The notes under the pieces were generated by a model. It worked only from the letters and a program-made list of their open reading frames with translations. It did not search any database and was not told the origin of the DNA. Shown in pieces: positions 44,722 to 55,880 of a DNA stretch of 64,000 bases (position 1 is the stretch's first letter; each line of letters begins with the position of its first letter). The position numbers and the translations under genes are program-made. The stretch is from Nymphaea colorata (lineage: Eukaryota > Streptophyta > Magnoliopsida > Nymphaeales > Nymphaeaceae), in assembly GCF_008831285.2 (NCBI RefSeq), contig NC_045147.1:9762334-9826333 (forward strand). The letters are read 5' to 3'.

Positions 44722-47235
44722 TCATCTGCTTCATCAATCTCGTGGCCGGCTTATACGTTTTACACTCCCTCTTCACTTCCTTCTACATTGTCTCGAGGCC
44801 CACCAAGCTCTCCGCATCTTCCTTTCGAGGCATACCCACCTTCTCCTTTTCTCCCTTTCTCTCATTCTTTTGTTCGCATCCTTTCTTTTCTCTCTTCGCG
44901 GGAGTATGTTCATCTCTTTCCCTTTTTTTCTCTGTTTTTGTGGTTTTTTCCCAGATGGGTATACTGAAGAACAGATTAAGATCATGGAGGAGTCCATTCG
45001 GATACGTAGGGCGTCGGAGCCCACTCAACTCGTCAAATTGGTGATGTTCTCTCTCTTTCATTCTTACATAGACATGGCTCATTACATGATCCGCCATTCT
45101 CGATTTTTTGCCCTTCTCTTACGTTTTTTGACATGTACCGGAAAATGGTTGTTAAGGTTAAAGCAATTAAGAATGAAACGGTTCAAGACGAATCTGTATC
45201 GTATCTACCGCGGCATTTGAAGCAGAAGATTGCTGAAGAAATTCTTCAGAGCTTAAAGGAGTTCGGGGAGAACATCAAAGACGGACGCAATGTCAATACG
45301 ACGGAGCAACGAGGTTGACTCTGATTCGCATAGTTCTCTTTCGTTGCATGTAGATTTTATTTCTCGTGCTACTTAGGTTTTTGGGTCTGCGTTTGATGAA
45401 GGAAACACCAACTCTTGTATGTAAATTTAACACTTCGTACTTCTAGACCATTTACCTTATCTATAAAAAATGCTAAATTTGAAGTAAGTTATTCATTTAT
45501 GGTGTCAGGAACCGATAATTTTGGGCAAGTGATTTGAAAGATTGCCGAGAAATCGATTTGCCCCAAAGCCTGCAACTCTAGTGGAAGAATTATATCCTCA
45601 TTCCTGAAAAATTCTGCCATCCCTAATGCTAGATTTCATGATCTGGCAAACTTCGTTTCTATGGCATCTATAAGCTTGATTTACAGGGGACTGGAATAAT
45701 ACCAATTCAATCACTTTTAATTCCTTATATTAAAGAAATTGAAATGAACTTCATCAATGGCTATAACCCTAAAACTTCTAATCTCTTAAGTAACTGCTGA
45801 TCCTTCAAAATCCTTTTATGAATGCAAAAGATTTGGATTTCGACCTGATCTGACATATATGGTTATTTAGTATCTACCGTTTTGACGTCAAAGTGTGTCC
45901 ATCATGCTTCTCACTTCTCCCCTTGAAGAAAGACTTAGACAAATGCGGTTGAGGACTTTTTCTCCTCTGTTGTCTTCTGTTTACATAAAGTATAGGTTAT
46001 AGTCAAAAATAGGATTTCTATAGGTTATAGATCCTAAAATATAGGATTTCTATAGGTTATAGATCCTAAAACTAAAAGTATAGGAATTCTATCGTTCTTG
46101 TTGTAAATTTGGCTCTAACTTCATAATCTCAATTAGGTAAAGTCAAAATATTTAGGTCAACCATGGACACCAACACACACATGTGGATTGAGGTTCAGGT
46201 TACCTATTATGCAACTTTAAGAGGCAGCACGGCAATCTGGGCTGTTCATGAATTGTGTTAGTTTACTATCATCCAGTTATAAGAAAAAACAATATTAATC
46301 ACATTTTTTTCACCTTTCCTCCCTTATTTTCCTTTTTTTATTTCTTGTCTCTTTTTCAACATTAATGTCGTCATTGATTAGAATTTAAACTTAAAGTACA
46401 TTATTTATCATTATTTAAATGTTACTTTGATAATCTTATTTAGTTATTTTTAATGTCCTTTTATTAGTTTCTCATTTATTTTATTTTTATGTAATTTTTA
46501 GGTTCTTTTTTCTTTTGCTAAAAAATTGCTGAGATTTTCCCGATATTTTCTCAAGAAAAACAACTTTGCTGAAAAAAACACTCAAGACAAACCTCGCCAT
46601 TAAAAACCCGAGAATGATATTTGCAACAATCCTATGATCAGTACATTGACCCCCTGGGCCACACCTGTTGAATGGCCCAAATTGCTGGGTGACTCACCCA
46701 AGTGGCAACTTTGTTTGAATTCTGCACAATGTGGTTTGCACATCCATTTTTCAAAGTTGAACTTGTTCTACACTTTTGTGCTGCTGTCTGGACCTCATAC
46801 TAGTATCAGGTAAGTTGGTAAGAAGCAAACTGCTTGACCATCAGACAGATCATCTTTAGCTGCTAAAGCCACTTGCTAATCTATGTATTCAGAATAATGA
46901 TCATAGGTCTGTTTCATGTACATGCATAAGCACACATGCATCCACATGTACGGGTTGCTTATGTTGTGGTCCTGTCTTCGCGAAACAGACGTTCTTCAGA
47001 AGTGGCGCAAGGGAAAAGTGGAAGAAACAAAGAAATTGGCACTTGAAGCACAAAAAAATTCATCTCAAGGTTCTCGCTTATCTAAAGAAGCTGGTATTCC
47101 TCTAATTTCTTGACGGATACTTGATAGCTTGCTTGTGGTGTATGTTTATATTCCAAATTCTCATTTTCTTGAAACTTTGAAATCTGACATGAGTGTCCTA
47201 CTGAGTTGAAGAAACTCATATTCAAGGACTCTCTC

Positions 47236-47266
<31 letters not shown>

Positions 47267-50200
47267 ATACGACATTTAAGAGGGCCATTCTGTTTCTTTG
47301 GCCATTTGAAGTTGCTTTTGCTGAATTCAACTTCACCGATGTTCTTCGAATGTCCAAATATATAAGCTTGGAGACAAACAAAATTGTGTAAATTGGATGT
47401 GCATATAAGTGTATAAATCTAGACTCTTATATAACTCTTTTTCTGAAATCCAATCTACACCTTGGGTCCTTGTGGCTATGCAATACAGACATACGTATAC
47501 ATACACACACATAGACATTATATATTATGTATGTATACATATATATAAAATGCTTGCAAATCAAGTGGCAGAAGCATGAGATAGAGATGCTTGCCCAATC
47601 AAGAGGCGGGTGGCGGTGAACATTGCTGGCCAGGACAACAGAGAAGATGACGACCAGCACTGGTTCGCGTTGAAACCTACTGATGAGGACAACAAAGTGC
47701 AAAATTGGGCGGTTGGTGATAATAATGGAGGAATCTAAGTTGATGCCTTGCTGACCTTGCCACTAGCAGCAGGTTAGGCTAGCAGTGAAGTTCAACATCA
47801 TTTTTGCTGATAGCGAACTTTCTTGTCGTGGAATTTGAGCTAGTTCTAATCAGCCTTTGTAGTTGCCAGAATGTTGTCCTCTGCTCTGGGACTTGCCTCA
47901 ACAAGGTTTCATGCTGGAGGATTGGGAGTTACGGGCTGGCAGACATTAACCATTTATAGAAAAAGGAGGACAAAAGTTACTGGGGGCTTCGCCACCGGCC
48001 ACAGGTCTGTTCGTTGCCCAACAAGCTTCATGGGGCTGGCTGAACTGCTGCTGGCAAAAGCAGGGCTGGGTGGCCACAGTGGCAGCCATGTCAGGCCCCG
48101 ATTGCTCTCCTGGCTCCTGAGGATAGTCTGGAGCTGGCGGGTGATCTACTGCCTTTGCAATACAGTGTCGCCATTGCCATGAGCCCCAATCCTCCATACT
48201 GGAAGCGGTGGGGGGAGTGGGGTGCCCATTCCTACTGGCTCTGACTGGGTCGTTCGGGACCCGATCTGGGTCAACATGAGATTGCTTCCAGCAAAAACAA
48301 ACAGAGGTTTGACCGATCTGGTTCCCGAACCCTTTTTGGAGCATATTCGGGCTTCGAGAATGTGATTCTTACTATGTGAGACCTGCTTCCAAACCCAACA
48401 CCCACTCCGCAAGCCGATTCAAACCCATTTTGGGCTCTGATCTAAACTCATTTTATTGAATCTCCTTTCTCTAAACAGGTTCAAACGTAATTCTAATATC
48501 TAGCACTTAGGTCAAAACTTGAAGCTGTAATCAAGCCTAAAATCTATAACCCAAACTTTTAGGAGCATGGTATCAGAAACGTTAGAGCAAAGGATGAAAT
48601 GAAGCATTAGTTTACTCTGCTTACCTTAGAGATTTGATTTGTTGAGGGCAACTCTTTCGCAACCCAGGAAGAATGACGGAGGGTGGAAGTAGAAGAGATC
48701 TAGTTTTGATATTTTGGTTCTTATTAATTGTTTTCTTTATTTGGATCCACACCCATGGATCCACTTTTAGTCTATAAAAAGGATCTTAGGGCCCATTTGT
48801 AATCAGTCATTAGTTTAATCAAAACTCTAATTGGCCCTCTGCATTTTGTGTACCGTTACCTCTATTATATTATTGTGTTCCTTTCAGTTTTCCCCAATTT
48901 AGTTTGGACTTTGAATGGGAAGTAAAGAAAAACTTTGATCTTCATATATAGACACACAACAAGCACCCGCACTCAGTGTTCTTGCTGATTAATTAGGTAT
49001 GACCTTTTTATCTTTTTTGCTAATTGTGTTTGTGATTCTTGTCCAGTGATGTTAACAAGAGCTCTGGAGCTTGATTGGACTCTTCTATTGGAAGATATTG
49101 GCCTTTGGATGCCTGCTGAAGTAATAAACAAAGAGGATGTTGAAAAATTACTAATGGATCAAGAGCTTGGTAAGGAAGAATATCTTATCCTTGTTTACTT
49201 GGATCTATCTTCATCTTGCTCTTCATATTTTTTGGCAGTTTACAGCCATTTTACAGTTAGGTGTAGCTATGATTCCCTCAATTGTCAAAAGACTTCCTGC
49301 ATGCTGCAGAATGAAATAAACCTTCTTTATCAGTGTTGATATTTGGTGAAGAACCATTTCTCATGCTTATTTGCATTAGATATTTCCTGCATGTAACTTC
49401 ATAGGTATTATCTCTTTACTGCCATTTCAGCAGTATTCTAGCTACAATTGCTACCACTAGTGAAACTTTGATCTTGTTGTGCGATGAATAAGCTTGCCCC
49501 ATCAATATTCTTTAACCTGTAATTGTCTTTTCTTGTTTTTTATTCTGTTATGGAGTATTATTATTCTTTAGTTTTTCTTAAAACCAGCCTCTCTTTTGAT
49601 GAACCTATCAACTTGCAGAAAATCAGATAATCCCTGGTAGGCCAATTCCGCCTGAGTGCCATGCTGAGCAGCATACGGATTATGATGGTGCTGCTGTGAG
49701 ATGGGGCCTCACTCACCACAAAGAAAGTGCAGCTGACTGTTGTCAAGCTTGTCTTGATCAGGCTAAAAGAGCTAAGCCAGGGGAAATGAAGTGCAATATA
49801 TGGGTTTATTGTCCATCTGAAGCTGGTTGCTATTCTCCAGATATTTATGAGCACAAGCATCAGGAATGTTGGCTGAAGCAGGTGATGCTTCTTACTTGAC
49901 GATGTTGCAATTTATAAGTTTGTGCACTCCTGATCCCTTCTGCTAATCTATCAGCCATTCGAGGCATATAATGTATAATATGGTCTTCTATTATTGCTCC
50001 ACTCATCTTCTAGACAGCAGTGATCACATCAATGTATCTCTATTATAGTGAATATTTCAGAACCTCAGGAGTGTGCTAACAGAATCTCTGATACATGGGT
50101 GCGCCTGTGCACCTGTGCACCTGAAGTGTCGGTGTCGACTCGCCTAGATGCGGGTGGGGGGTATGGACATGCCTCTGACATGGTGCCTGGTGGTGTTGCG

Positions 50201-52640
50201 CACTGTGAATGTACTCAGGGTCGTATCCGGCCTTTTGTGGGCACGCAGTGCTTACCAACTCCTCTTTCGTCCATTGTTTGGTACATTTTGTCACTGACCG
50301 ACTCCTCTTTGACTTCATTTTTTAGCCAATTGCTCCTCTCCTTTACCTTGTCCCTGCGTCATCTTCATCTCCATCTTTCATGTTACTTTCTCCTTATTTA
50401 TTTTCCCGCTTTCCACTGGCCAAAGACTTAAGTCCTTCCATTTTACAACACATTACAACTGCCGTGTTCTCTTTTCCACTTTTGTGACTGAAACTGCATA
50501 CATACTGTTATACATTGCTGCATCTGTAATTATATGTTCAATATATGACATAGAATTTATATATTCAATACATTATAGTATAATTATATGCTTTGTATTG
50601 GATTGTAATCTTAATGAATGTATTTTTCCATATTGTGTATGTATATGTATATATATATACTTTTTATATGTACGGCCAGCCGTATCCGTGTACCCGCGAT
50701 TTTGAATTTTGTCCGCACCCGTACCCATGTGACAAAGAACAAAATTTAGTTGAAATGTTTGGGGCAGGTAATACAAAATGTTATAAGACTAATCTCAAAT
50801 TTCAGTGCCCAAAATTAATCACTTTCTGTCGCTTCACAGTTGGAGTTTTATTTAGATGATCTTATCCAAACGTTGTTTTGGTAACCTTATGTCTCAAAAG
50901 TCGTCATGCGCCTGTTTTGTGACTGGAAGTGAGAACCATTTGGAAGTTGCACTTTTAGAAAAATATCACTGCAATATAGGTATGCTGCGATCCTAAATAC
51001 ATATACACATTAGGCTAATTCATTGTCTGGTTTCAACTTTCTTGTCATTTGCTACATTCTTTAGTTTGAGATGATAAATCTACTTTTGATATGATATGAG
51101 AATAAAGGGCTGCTGAGCCATCTGAGTTTAGAAACCATTGTTCATTATTCTAAGGGAAAGAACTAGCTTAGTGTAAGGCTTGGGCTATGGCTGCATGGCG
51201 ATCCCACTTTAACCAGGGAGAAGGGGCTTTCTGATCCACAATTGTGGAGACTTATACTCTTATGCTTTTTTCACTTAACTACCAGGTTTCTGGTCCTTCT
51301 TAGCTCCTGCATACTAAGGAAAGGTCTTCTATTGTTCTAGTCAACATATTTCTGGATCTCATTCTAAATTATAATACATCATCCTTCTTGGTAACATTTT
51401 GGAAGGCATCAAAACTTGTTGATCTGACTTCTTGGAGGAGATCAGGCCTTCATACCTAGAGTAGCATGAGTCACTTGAATGGTGACGTTTCTGCTCAACA
51501 CTGTCAGATGAAGAAAGGCTAAATTTAACCCAAACTGCAGTGCCAGGTACTTGGATCCTGTAATCAAATGGCCCTTGGTTATATATGCAGGAGGCATATG
51601 TCCATATGTTTCATCTGTTTTACCTGGAGAATAGACTGAGTCCTTGTGCAGCTTCTTGTCAGTTGTATAGTTTGTACTGCTGATAAAAGCTGCCCTCTTA
51701 AAGGAATTTCCTGGTTGTTGGTGGTTGATCCATATCACTCACTGAATGCATGGAAAAGAAATTTATTCTTAGTGTGTTTATATGCATAGACTGGGCCCAC
51801 TGCATTTAGTTGCTCAATGAAATATGTAAATTTTGGCTGACATTCTGGGTTGACCAGCATCCAAGGACAGTCTTCATTCCAATGTCTGCCTGTACAGAAT
51901 AGTAATAGTATTACGTCATTGTTGAGTGCTATTTCTGTGAAAATTATGTCATTATCGAGTGCCATTTTTCTGTGAAGCTAAATAATACATAAACACAAGC
52001 TTTCTGCTTTCTTCTCCCAGAGGTTACTTCTCCCTTGTCATCTTCTCGTAATAGTATTATTATCTGGGGATAGCTTCATGTTGCATTTGATTTTTTATGA
52101 ATTAATTTAGCATCAGTTGATGGCTTATTCTATGTCTGTAACTCTGTTTAGATAACCATGAGTGATTCAATTTGAAATCTCTCCCCAACTTTTTTTTTGT
52201 TTAGGTGGGTCTCAGTAAATTCACATTATTATTTGTTCATCTCTCTCTGTTGGAGGTCTTACCTTTTCATGGTCACCTTTGCCTCTGGACAGATTGTTCC
52301 TCAAAAAGTATAGTTCATGTTGACTATACATGCCGGATCTGGTTCTTAGAGTCTGTTTATCTATAGTCTTACGCATCCAAATATACCCATGAATTGTGGA
52401 AGTATGTTGCTGAACGTTTCACATTGACAATTTATAAGTTCTCTATGTTGATTGATATCCTTCTTACAGTGCGAATGTTCATTGCTAACAAGCATGTCTA
52501 TTTTCCTGATGTTGCTACATATGTTTCAGGCAGACCAACCCAAATTGAACTTCAAAGACAAATATTCAGAATCCTATAGAAATGCACACCCCACCGCTCC
52601 AGTAGTTGTTCCTTGGATTTCTGGTGTTACCAGTGCATGA
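44652..52640 (+). CDS. Single-pass membrane protein with cysteine-rich C-terminal domain, 7 exons
   Basis: Exons: 44652-44829, 44955-45040, 45157-45313, 46989-47093, 49047-49169, 49619-49881, 52530-52640. Phases agree throughout and give 340 residues. A short basic N-terminus (RSNCSYKRT) precedes one membrane segment at about 23-47 (IICFINLVAGLYVLHSLF), with no cleavable signal, so it is probably a type II or signal-anchored protein. A charged helical region follows (YTEEQIKIMEESIRIRR, LQKWRKGKVEETKKLALEA). Exon 6 then encodes a compact domain with eight Cys (ECHAEQH, ADCCQACLDQA, KCNIWVYCP, AGCYSPD, QECWLKQ), reminiscent of PAN/Apple folds. The end, YSESYRNAHPTAPVVVPWIS, looks strongly conserved. 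If the topology holds, the Cys domain faces the lumen or cell exterior. I recognise it as a conserved plant protein type but know no function. Confidence 0.88.
44830..44954 (+). other. Probable GC-AG intron 1 (125 bp)
   Basis: The donor reads TTTCGAG/GCATACCC and the acceptor TTTTTTCCCAG/ATGGGTAT, with a very pyrimidine-rich intron. It joins SSFR to DGYTEEQIKIME in phase 1. The stronger-looking GTATGT at 44904 would shift the frame. Weak GT sites at 44872 and 44908 keep the frame but would add Phe/Ser-rich read-through of the pyrimidine tract. Confidence 0.65.
46009..46072. repeat. 32-bp tandem duplication in intron 3
   Basis: ATAGGATTTCTATAGGTTAT, followed by AGATCCTAAA, occurs at 46009 and exactly again at 46041. 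Related partial copies flank both sides. Confidence 0.93.
46440..46640. repeat. Dispersed repeat, copy 1 (intron 3)
   Basis: Words such as TTGCTGAGATTTTCCCGATA, ACAACTTTGC, CCTCGCCATTAAAAACCCGAG and TTTGCAACAAT recur at 58900-59040 (GCCGACATTTTCCCGAGATA, ACAACTTTGCCAT, GACAATGCTT). In reverse they recur at 54480-54530 (GGCGAGGTTTTTCTCGGG). It is an unclassified family with A/T-homopolymer-rich bodies. Confidence 0.6.
47225..47268. repeat. (CT)n microsatellite in intron 4
   Basis: CT units with one TT interruption, in intron 4 of the membrane-protein gene. Confidence 0.95.
48565..48900 (+). mobile_element. LTR-retrotransposon remnant in intron 4
   Basis: At 48680-48900 the sequence looks like an LTR: TATA box CTATAAAAAGG (48772-48782), then AGTCATTAGTTTAATCAAAA and a T-rich end. 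A copia-like primer-site word ATGGTATCAGAA lies at 48568, to the left rather than to the right of this LTR, so the two may belong to different insertions. GC-rich sequence at 47860-48420 may be internal sequence, but has no recognised domain. Confidence 0.4.
50092..50741. mobile_element. Possible element of the GTCACAT-ended family (intron 6)
   Basis: The right end, CGCACCCGTACCCATGTGACAAAG, closely matches the end of the MULE-like MITE at 63471-63846 (its last bases are TACCCATGTGACAAAG). The left end may be ATACATGGGTGCGCC near 50092, weakly inverted to it. A TA-rich tract lies between. Only the right end is well supported. Confidence 0.4.
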
Positions 52641-53078
52641 CAAGATTGGTCTATTCTTTTCTGCCAATTCATTTCAACCTTAGAAGCATCTGGAAAATGG
52701 GAACTGACACTTGTAAAGTAACTGTGAGCCTGCAAAAACAAGGAATGTACCTTACCTGATTCTGCGGATGGATGACTTTTTTTTGGCCCATACCTATTTT
52801 TGTAATGATCAGTCCAGTTAGCAGCTCATTCTGATCATATTCATTTTGTAAGTCTCAGTAATGCCGCACAGCAAAGAAAAAAAATGCGAGCATGAAGAGC
52901 TTGTTACCAAAACTTCTATTTTCCTTTCAATTTGAGCACTGGAATCAGGAGGCATAAGGCTTTCGTTGTACTTTGATCAATGCCAACATGAGTGCTGATG
53001 CTGATCTGTCATTTGAGTGTGGAGTGTGGGTGCTGGTGTGGCACATCCCAAAGAATTTAGGTAAGAGTGTGTGGCCAG

Positions 53079-53079
<1 letters not shown>

Positions 53080-53130
<51 letters not shown>
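53080..53130. repeat. (GT)n(TA)n microsatellite
   Basis: GT units pass into about 20 TA units. Confidence 0.97.
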
Positions 53131-53134
<4 letters not shown>

Positions 53135-54439
53135 TCTTAGCTCACTCTATCTTTTTTTTTAAACTTCTATTGCTGTACATAAAAAAAAGAAAGGAAAAGA
53201 GAAAAAAAAAAGGAAAAATTTTTGAACATGAATAAAAGAGGGTGCGTGTCAAAGCTGCACCTGCATTCTTAGACACAAAGAGGCTTCCAGCTTTAGTTTT
53301 CCATCCGGCAGGGAAAAAAATGAATGAAAAAAGAAATTACTGCTGGCTTTAGCTTGATGGTGCGGTGCGGTGCGGCCAGGGTGACATCACCTGATTGGAA
53401 AGGCAATTGACCTTTTCATTAAGCTAATAATACTGTTTGTTTCTATTGGAGAACTGCCCAAAGATCTTTCCAGGCAGAAACCTCTCTCTCTCTCTCTCTC
53501 CACAGGCACACACACACACAAGGAACAAATGTCTTCGTGATCAATTGAACAGGAAAGAAATTTATTGTTAAATTGCGTACTTATTAATGAACGATTAATC
53601 CTCAGTTCCAAGAAATCATATTTTCTTTCAAGGAATTCACCAAACAAAAGGAAGTCCCTTCGAAACAGGCTATTCAGGAGCAGATGAAACTATTTCTACT
53701 TGAGGAAAAGAAATTGGTCATTCGTTTGATAGAATCTCTTAGGACGGCATGAGTTGAGAAAAGAAATGACTGATTCAAATCATTCCACAAAGATATAAGA
53801 AGGATGCTAAGATTTCTACTACTTGCATTTTTTTCGTTGTATCCAACCGACCCTAGTATGCTTCACTTCTTATTGAACCGAATCTGGAGCTAATAATAAA
53901 AAATCGTCTAAATCATATGAAAATATTAGCTTTTTTGTGTATGGTTATCAAATGTAAGTTCGAACCGTTAGATTCTTCAAAAGCTAACAATAAAGTTCCA
54001 CTGCGAGATATTAAACCTAATTCGGTACATACCATGAAAATAATAATTTTTTTTACATTAAATTGTAAAAAATGAATTGCTGAATTTCATGAAATACTAA
54101 TTTCCATGATATATATCAGCTGTTTAAATTGAACCGTGATATCACTTTTAATTTGAAGAGAGAGAGAGGAATAAAATGTCCTCAGACAGGTTACGATTGC
54201 TTCGTGAGGAGAATCATATTTCACGAGCCATGCTTGCAAGTTTTATTTGTTTTCCTTTCTTCACTCACTCCAGATATAATATTTTCATGCCTATCCTTCA
54301 AATCTGGTTTCATTAGAAAAAATTATGCAGCTTTCTTCCACCTAGTAGTTTAATTATGCATATTTTTTGAATTTTAAATTAGGTCAGCCTTGCCCTCCCA
54401 CAGTCGTTCATTCTTGAGGGTGTAATTTCAACATTGATA

Positions 54440-54830
54440 CCTTACTTTAGAGTAGTCACAAATAACGTCCTAAACTTTTAAACGGCGAGGTTTTTCTCGG
54501 GTACAATATGACGAGCTTGAAAAAACTGAATAAAAGAGAAAAAATACAGTAAATTTTTAAAAATTTTAAAAAACTAAAAATAGGGGAAAAATAAAATAAG
54601 CGAGAAACTATTAACACAAACATGCAACAAACAAAAAATAGAAAAAAAAAACCGTTTGACATTAAAAAACTGAAAAAAATGAAAAAACGCAAAAAAGGGC
54701 GATGAAAACACGTTTTTTCGTTTTTAACATTTTTTTTTCGAAAAACGTGTTTTTTTAAAGTTTCAAATGGTTAGTTATTTTATCACGTTTTTCTTTTTAA
54801 AAAAAACACGTTTTTAGACTGCTTCTTTCT
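54440..54830. repeat. Dispersed repeat, copy 2, rich in ACGTTTTTT words
   Basis: It starts with ACGGCGAGGTTTTTCTCGGG and continues as a nearly homopolymeric A/T body with repeated CGTTTTTTC and AAAACACGTTTTT words that can pair with each other. Related to 46440-46640 (inverted) and 58790-59040. Confidence 0.6.
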
Positions 54831-55371
54831 AATTTGATTTGCTTCTCCGAATTCTGTTCTTGGCTCTTCTGTAAGCTGCTTCTTCATGTTTAAACATATT
54901 TCTGGTTGCAATTTCGCTTTGCCGATCTTGTCACTGATTTTCGCCATTATTTTTATTATGAGAAACTAAATAGAGAGAAATTTCTGACTTAGAAGAAACG
55001 AGTTCTTTCATCAGAAGTGATGGTGTGTTTGTCATCCTAACGAATCTATGTACCTTCAGCATTTGTTATGCAAAGGCAGAAGACGATCGAGTTATCACTG
55101 TGCATACGACAGATCCTGCATACCAGTGGATTTTCTGCAGATGATTTGGGATAACATGAAATGAGCCATCTGCTGTTTCATACGTAAAGTTAGACATTCT
55201 AGTCACGGATTTAACGTGTGTCTGGTTTCTATCATATTGATTCTCAAATCACGCCTACACCATGACTCCAGAGTTCTCTGCCCGGATTTATCAGTTACAA
55301 TGAAGTCATGTTTCTTTTTCATTCTCACAGTAAAAGAGTGTTGAGACAATTTAAGATTATTTGCCCCGCGG

Positions 55372-55450
55372 GGTGTAATGGCTGGTCGGATTGGTGGGCC
55401 GGTAAAAGTCCAGTGATCAGTTCGATCATGGTGCTACTCTTCTATATTGT
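55372..55450 (+). mobile_element. SINE head (tRNA-derived)
   Basis: GCGGGGTGTAATGGCTGGTC followed by GGATTGGTGGGCCGG holds a pol III A-box-like TGGCTGGTCGG. About 35 bases on, CAGTTCGATCATGG resembles a B box. The layout parallels 40457-40530 on the other strand. The 3' limit is unclear. Confidence 0.55.
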
Positions 55451-55880
55451 AAACAGTAGATGCATGACACTTTAATGGACAAGTATACAGCTCTAAGTTA
55501 GCTAATGATCTTAGCATGAAACTCTCGTGCGTAATTTACACTTTGCTTAGTTTGGAAAAGGAAAATCACACAAACCCCCAACAGCTAATCCCACATGAAA
55601 AATGAAAATATAATGTATCGGCATTCCTTGCTGTTAAGATATGAATAAAGGTGCACAGAGACGGTGAAACCAATGAAAATAGTTGGAAGTTTATGGAGTA
55701 TCAATCTGAAACTCTAATGAAGCTATGCTAGTTTTAAGCAGGCCTCCCAGCTTTCCTTGCAGGAGATGCATTTCTACTATGAACGAAGAGATTGAATTAC
55801 AAACATGATAACAAATCCAAATTTAAGCAATTAATCATAAAGAATGAAAGCTGCTTATCCAATGAGCTTTCTCACAGCTG

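Larger units (their letters stand above)
52641..55880. other. Intergenic stretch between convergent genes
   Basis: This separates the 3' ends of the plus-strand membrane-protein gene and the minus-strand MAP1D gene. It holds a (GT)n(TA)n microsatellite at 53080-53130, a short CT tract at 53483-53502, a GGTGC-repeat scrap at 53358-53374, a homopolymer-rich repeat (54440-54830) and a SINE head (55372-55450). No gene is recognised. Confidence 0.5.

Noticed and set aside
44669-45220. A 183-codon plus-strand open frame overlapping the start of the membrane-protein gene
   Set aside because: It runs through intron 1 and exon 2 in a different frame from the conserved one. Its middle is pyrimidine-tract Leu/Phe/Ser sequence.
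47871-48412. GC-rich open frames of 88-132 codons within intron 4 of the membrane-protein gene
   Set aside because: No motif is recognisable, and the frames overlap on both strands. They are probably retroelement internal sequence next to the LTR remnant.
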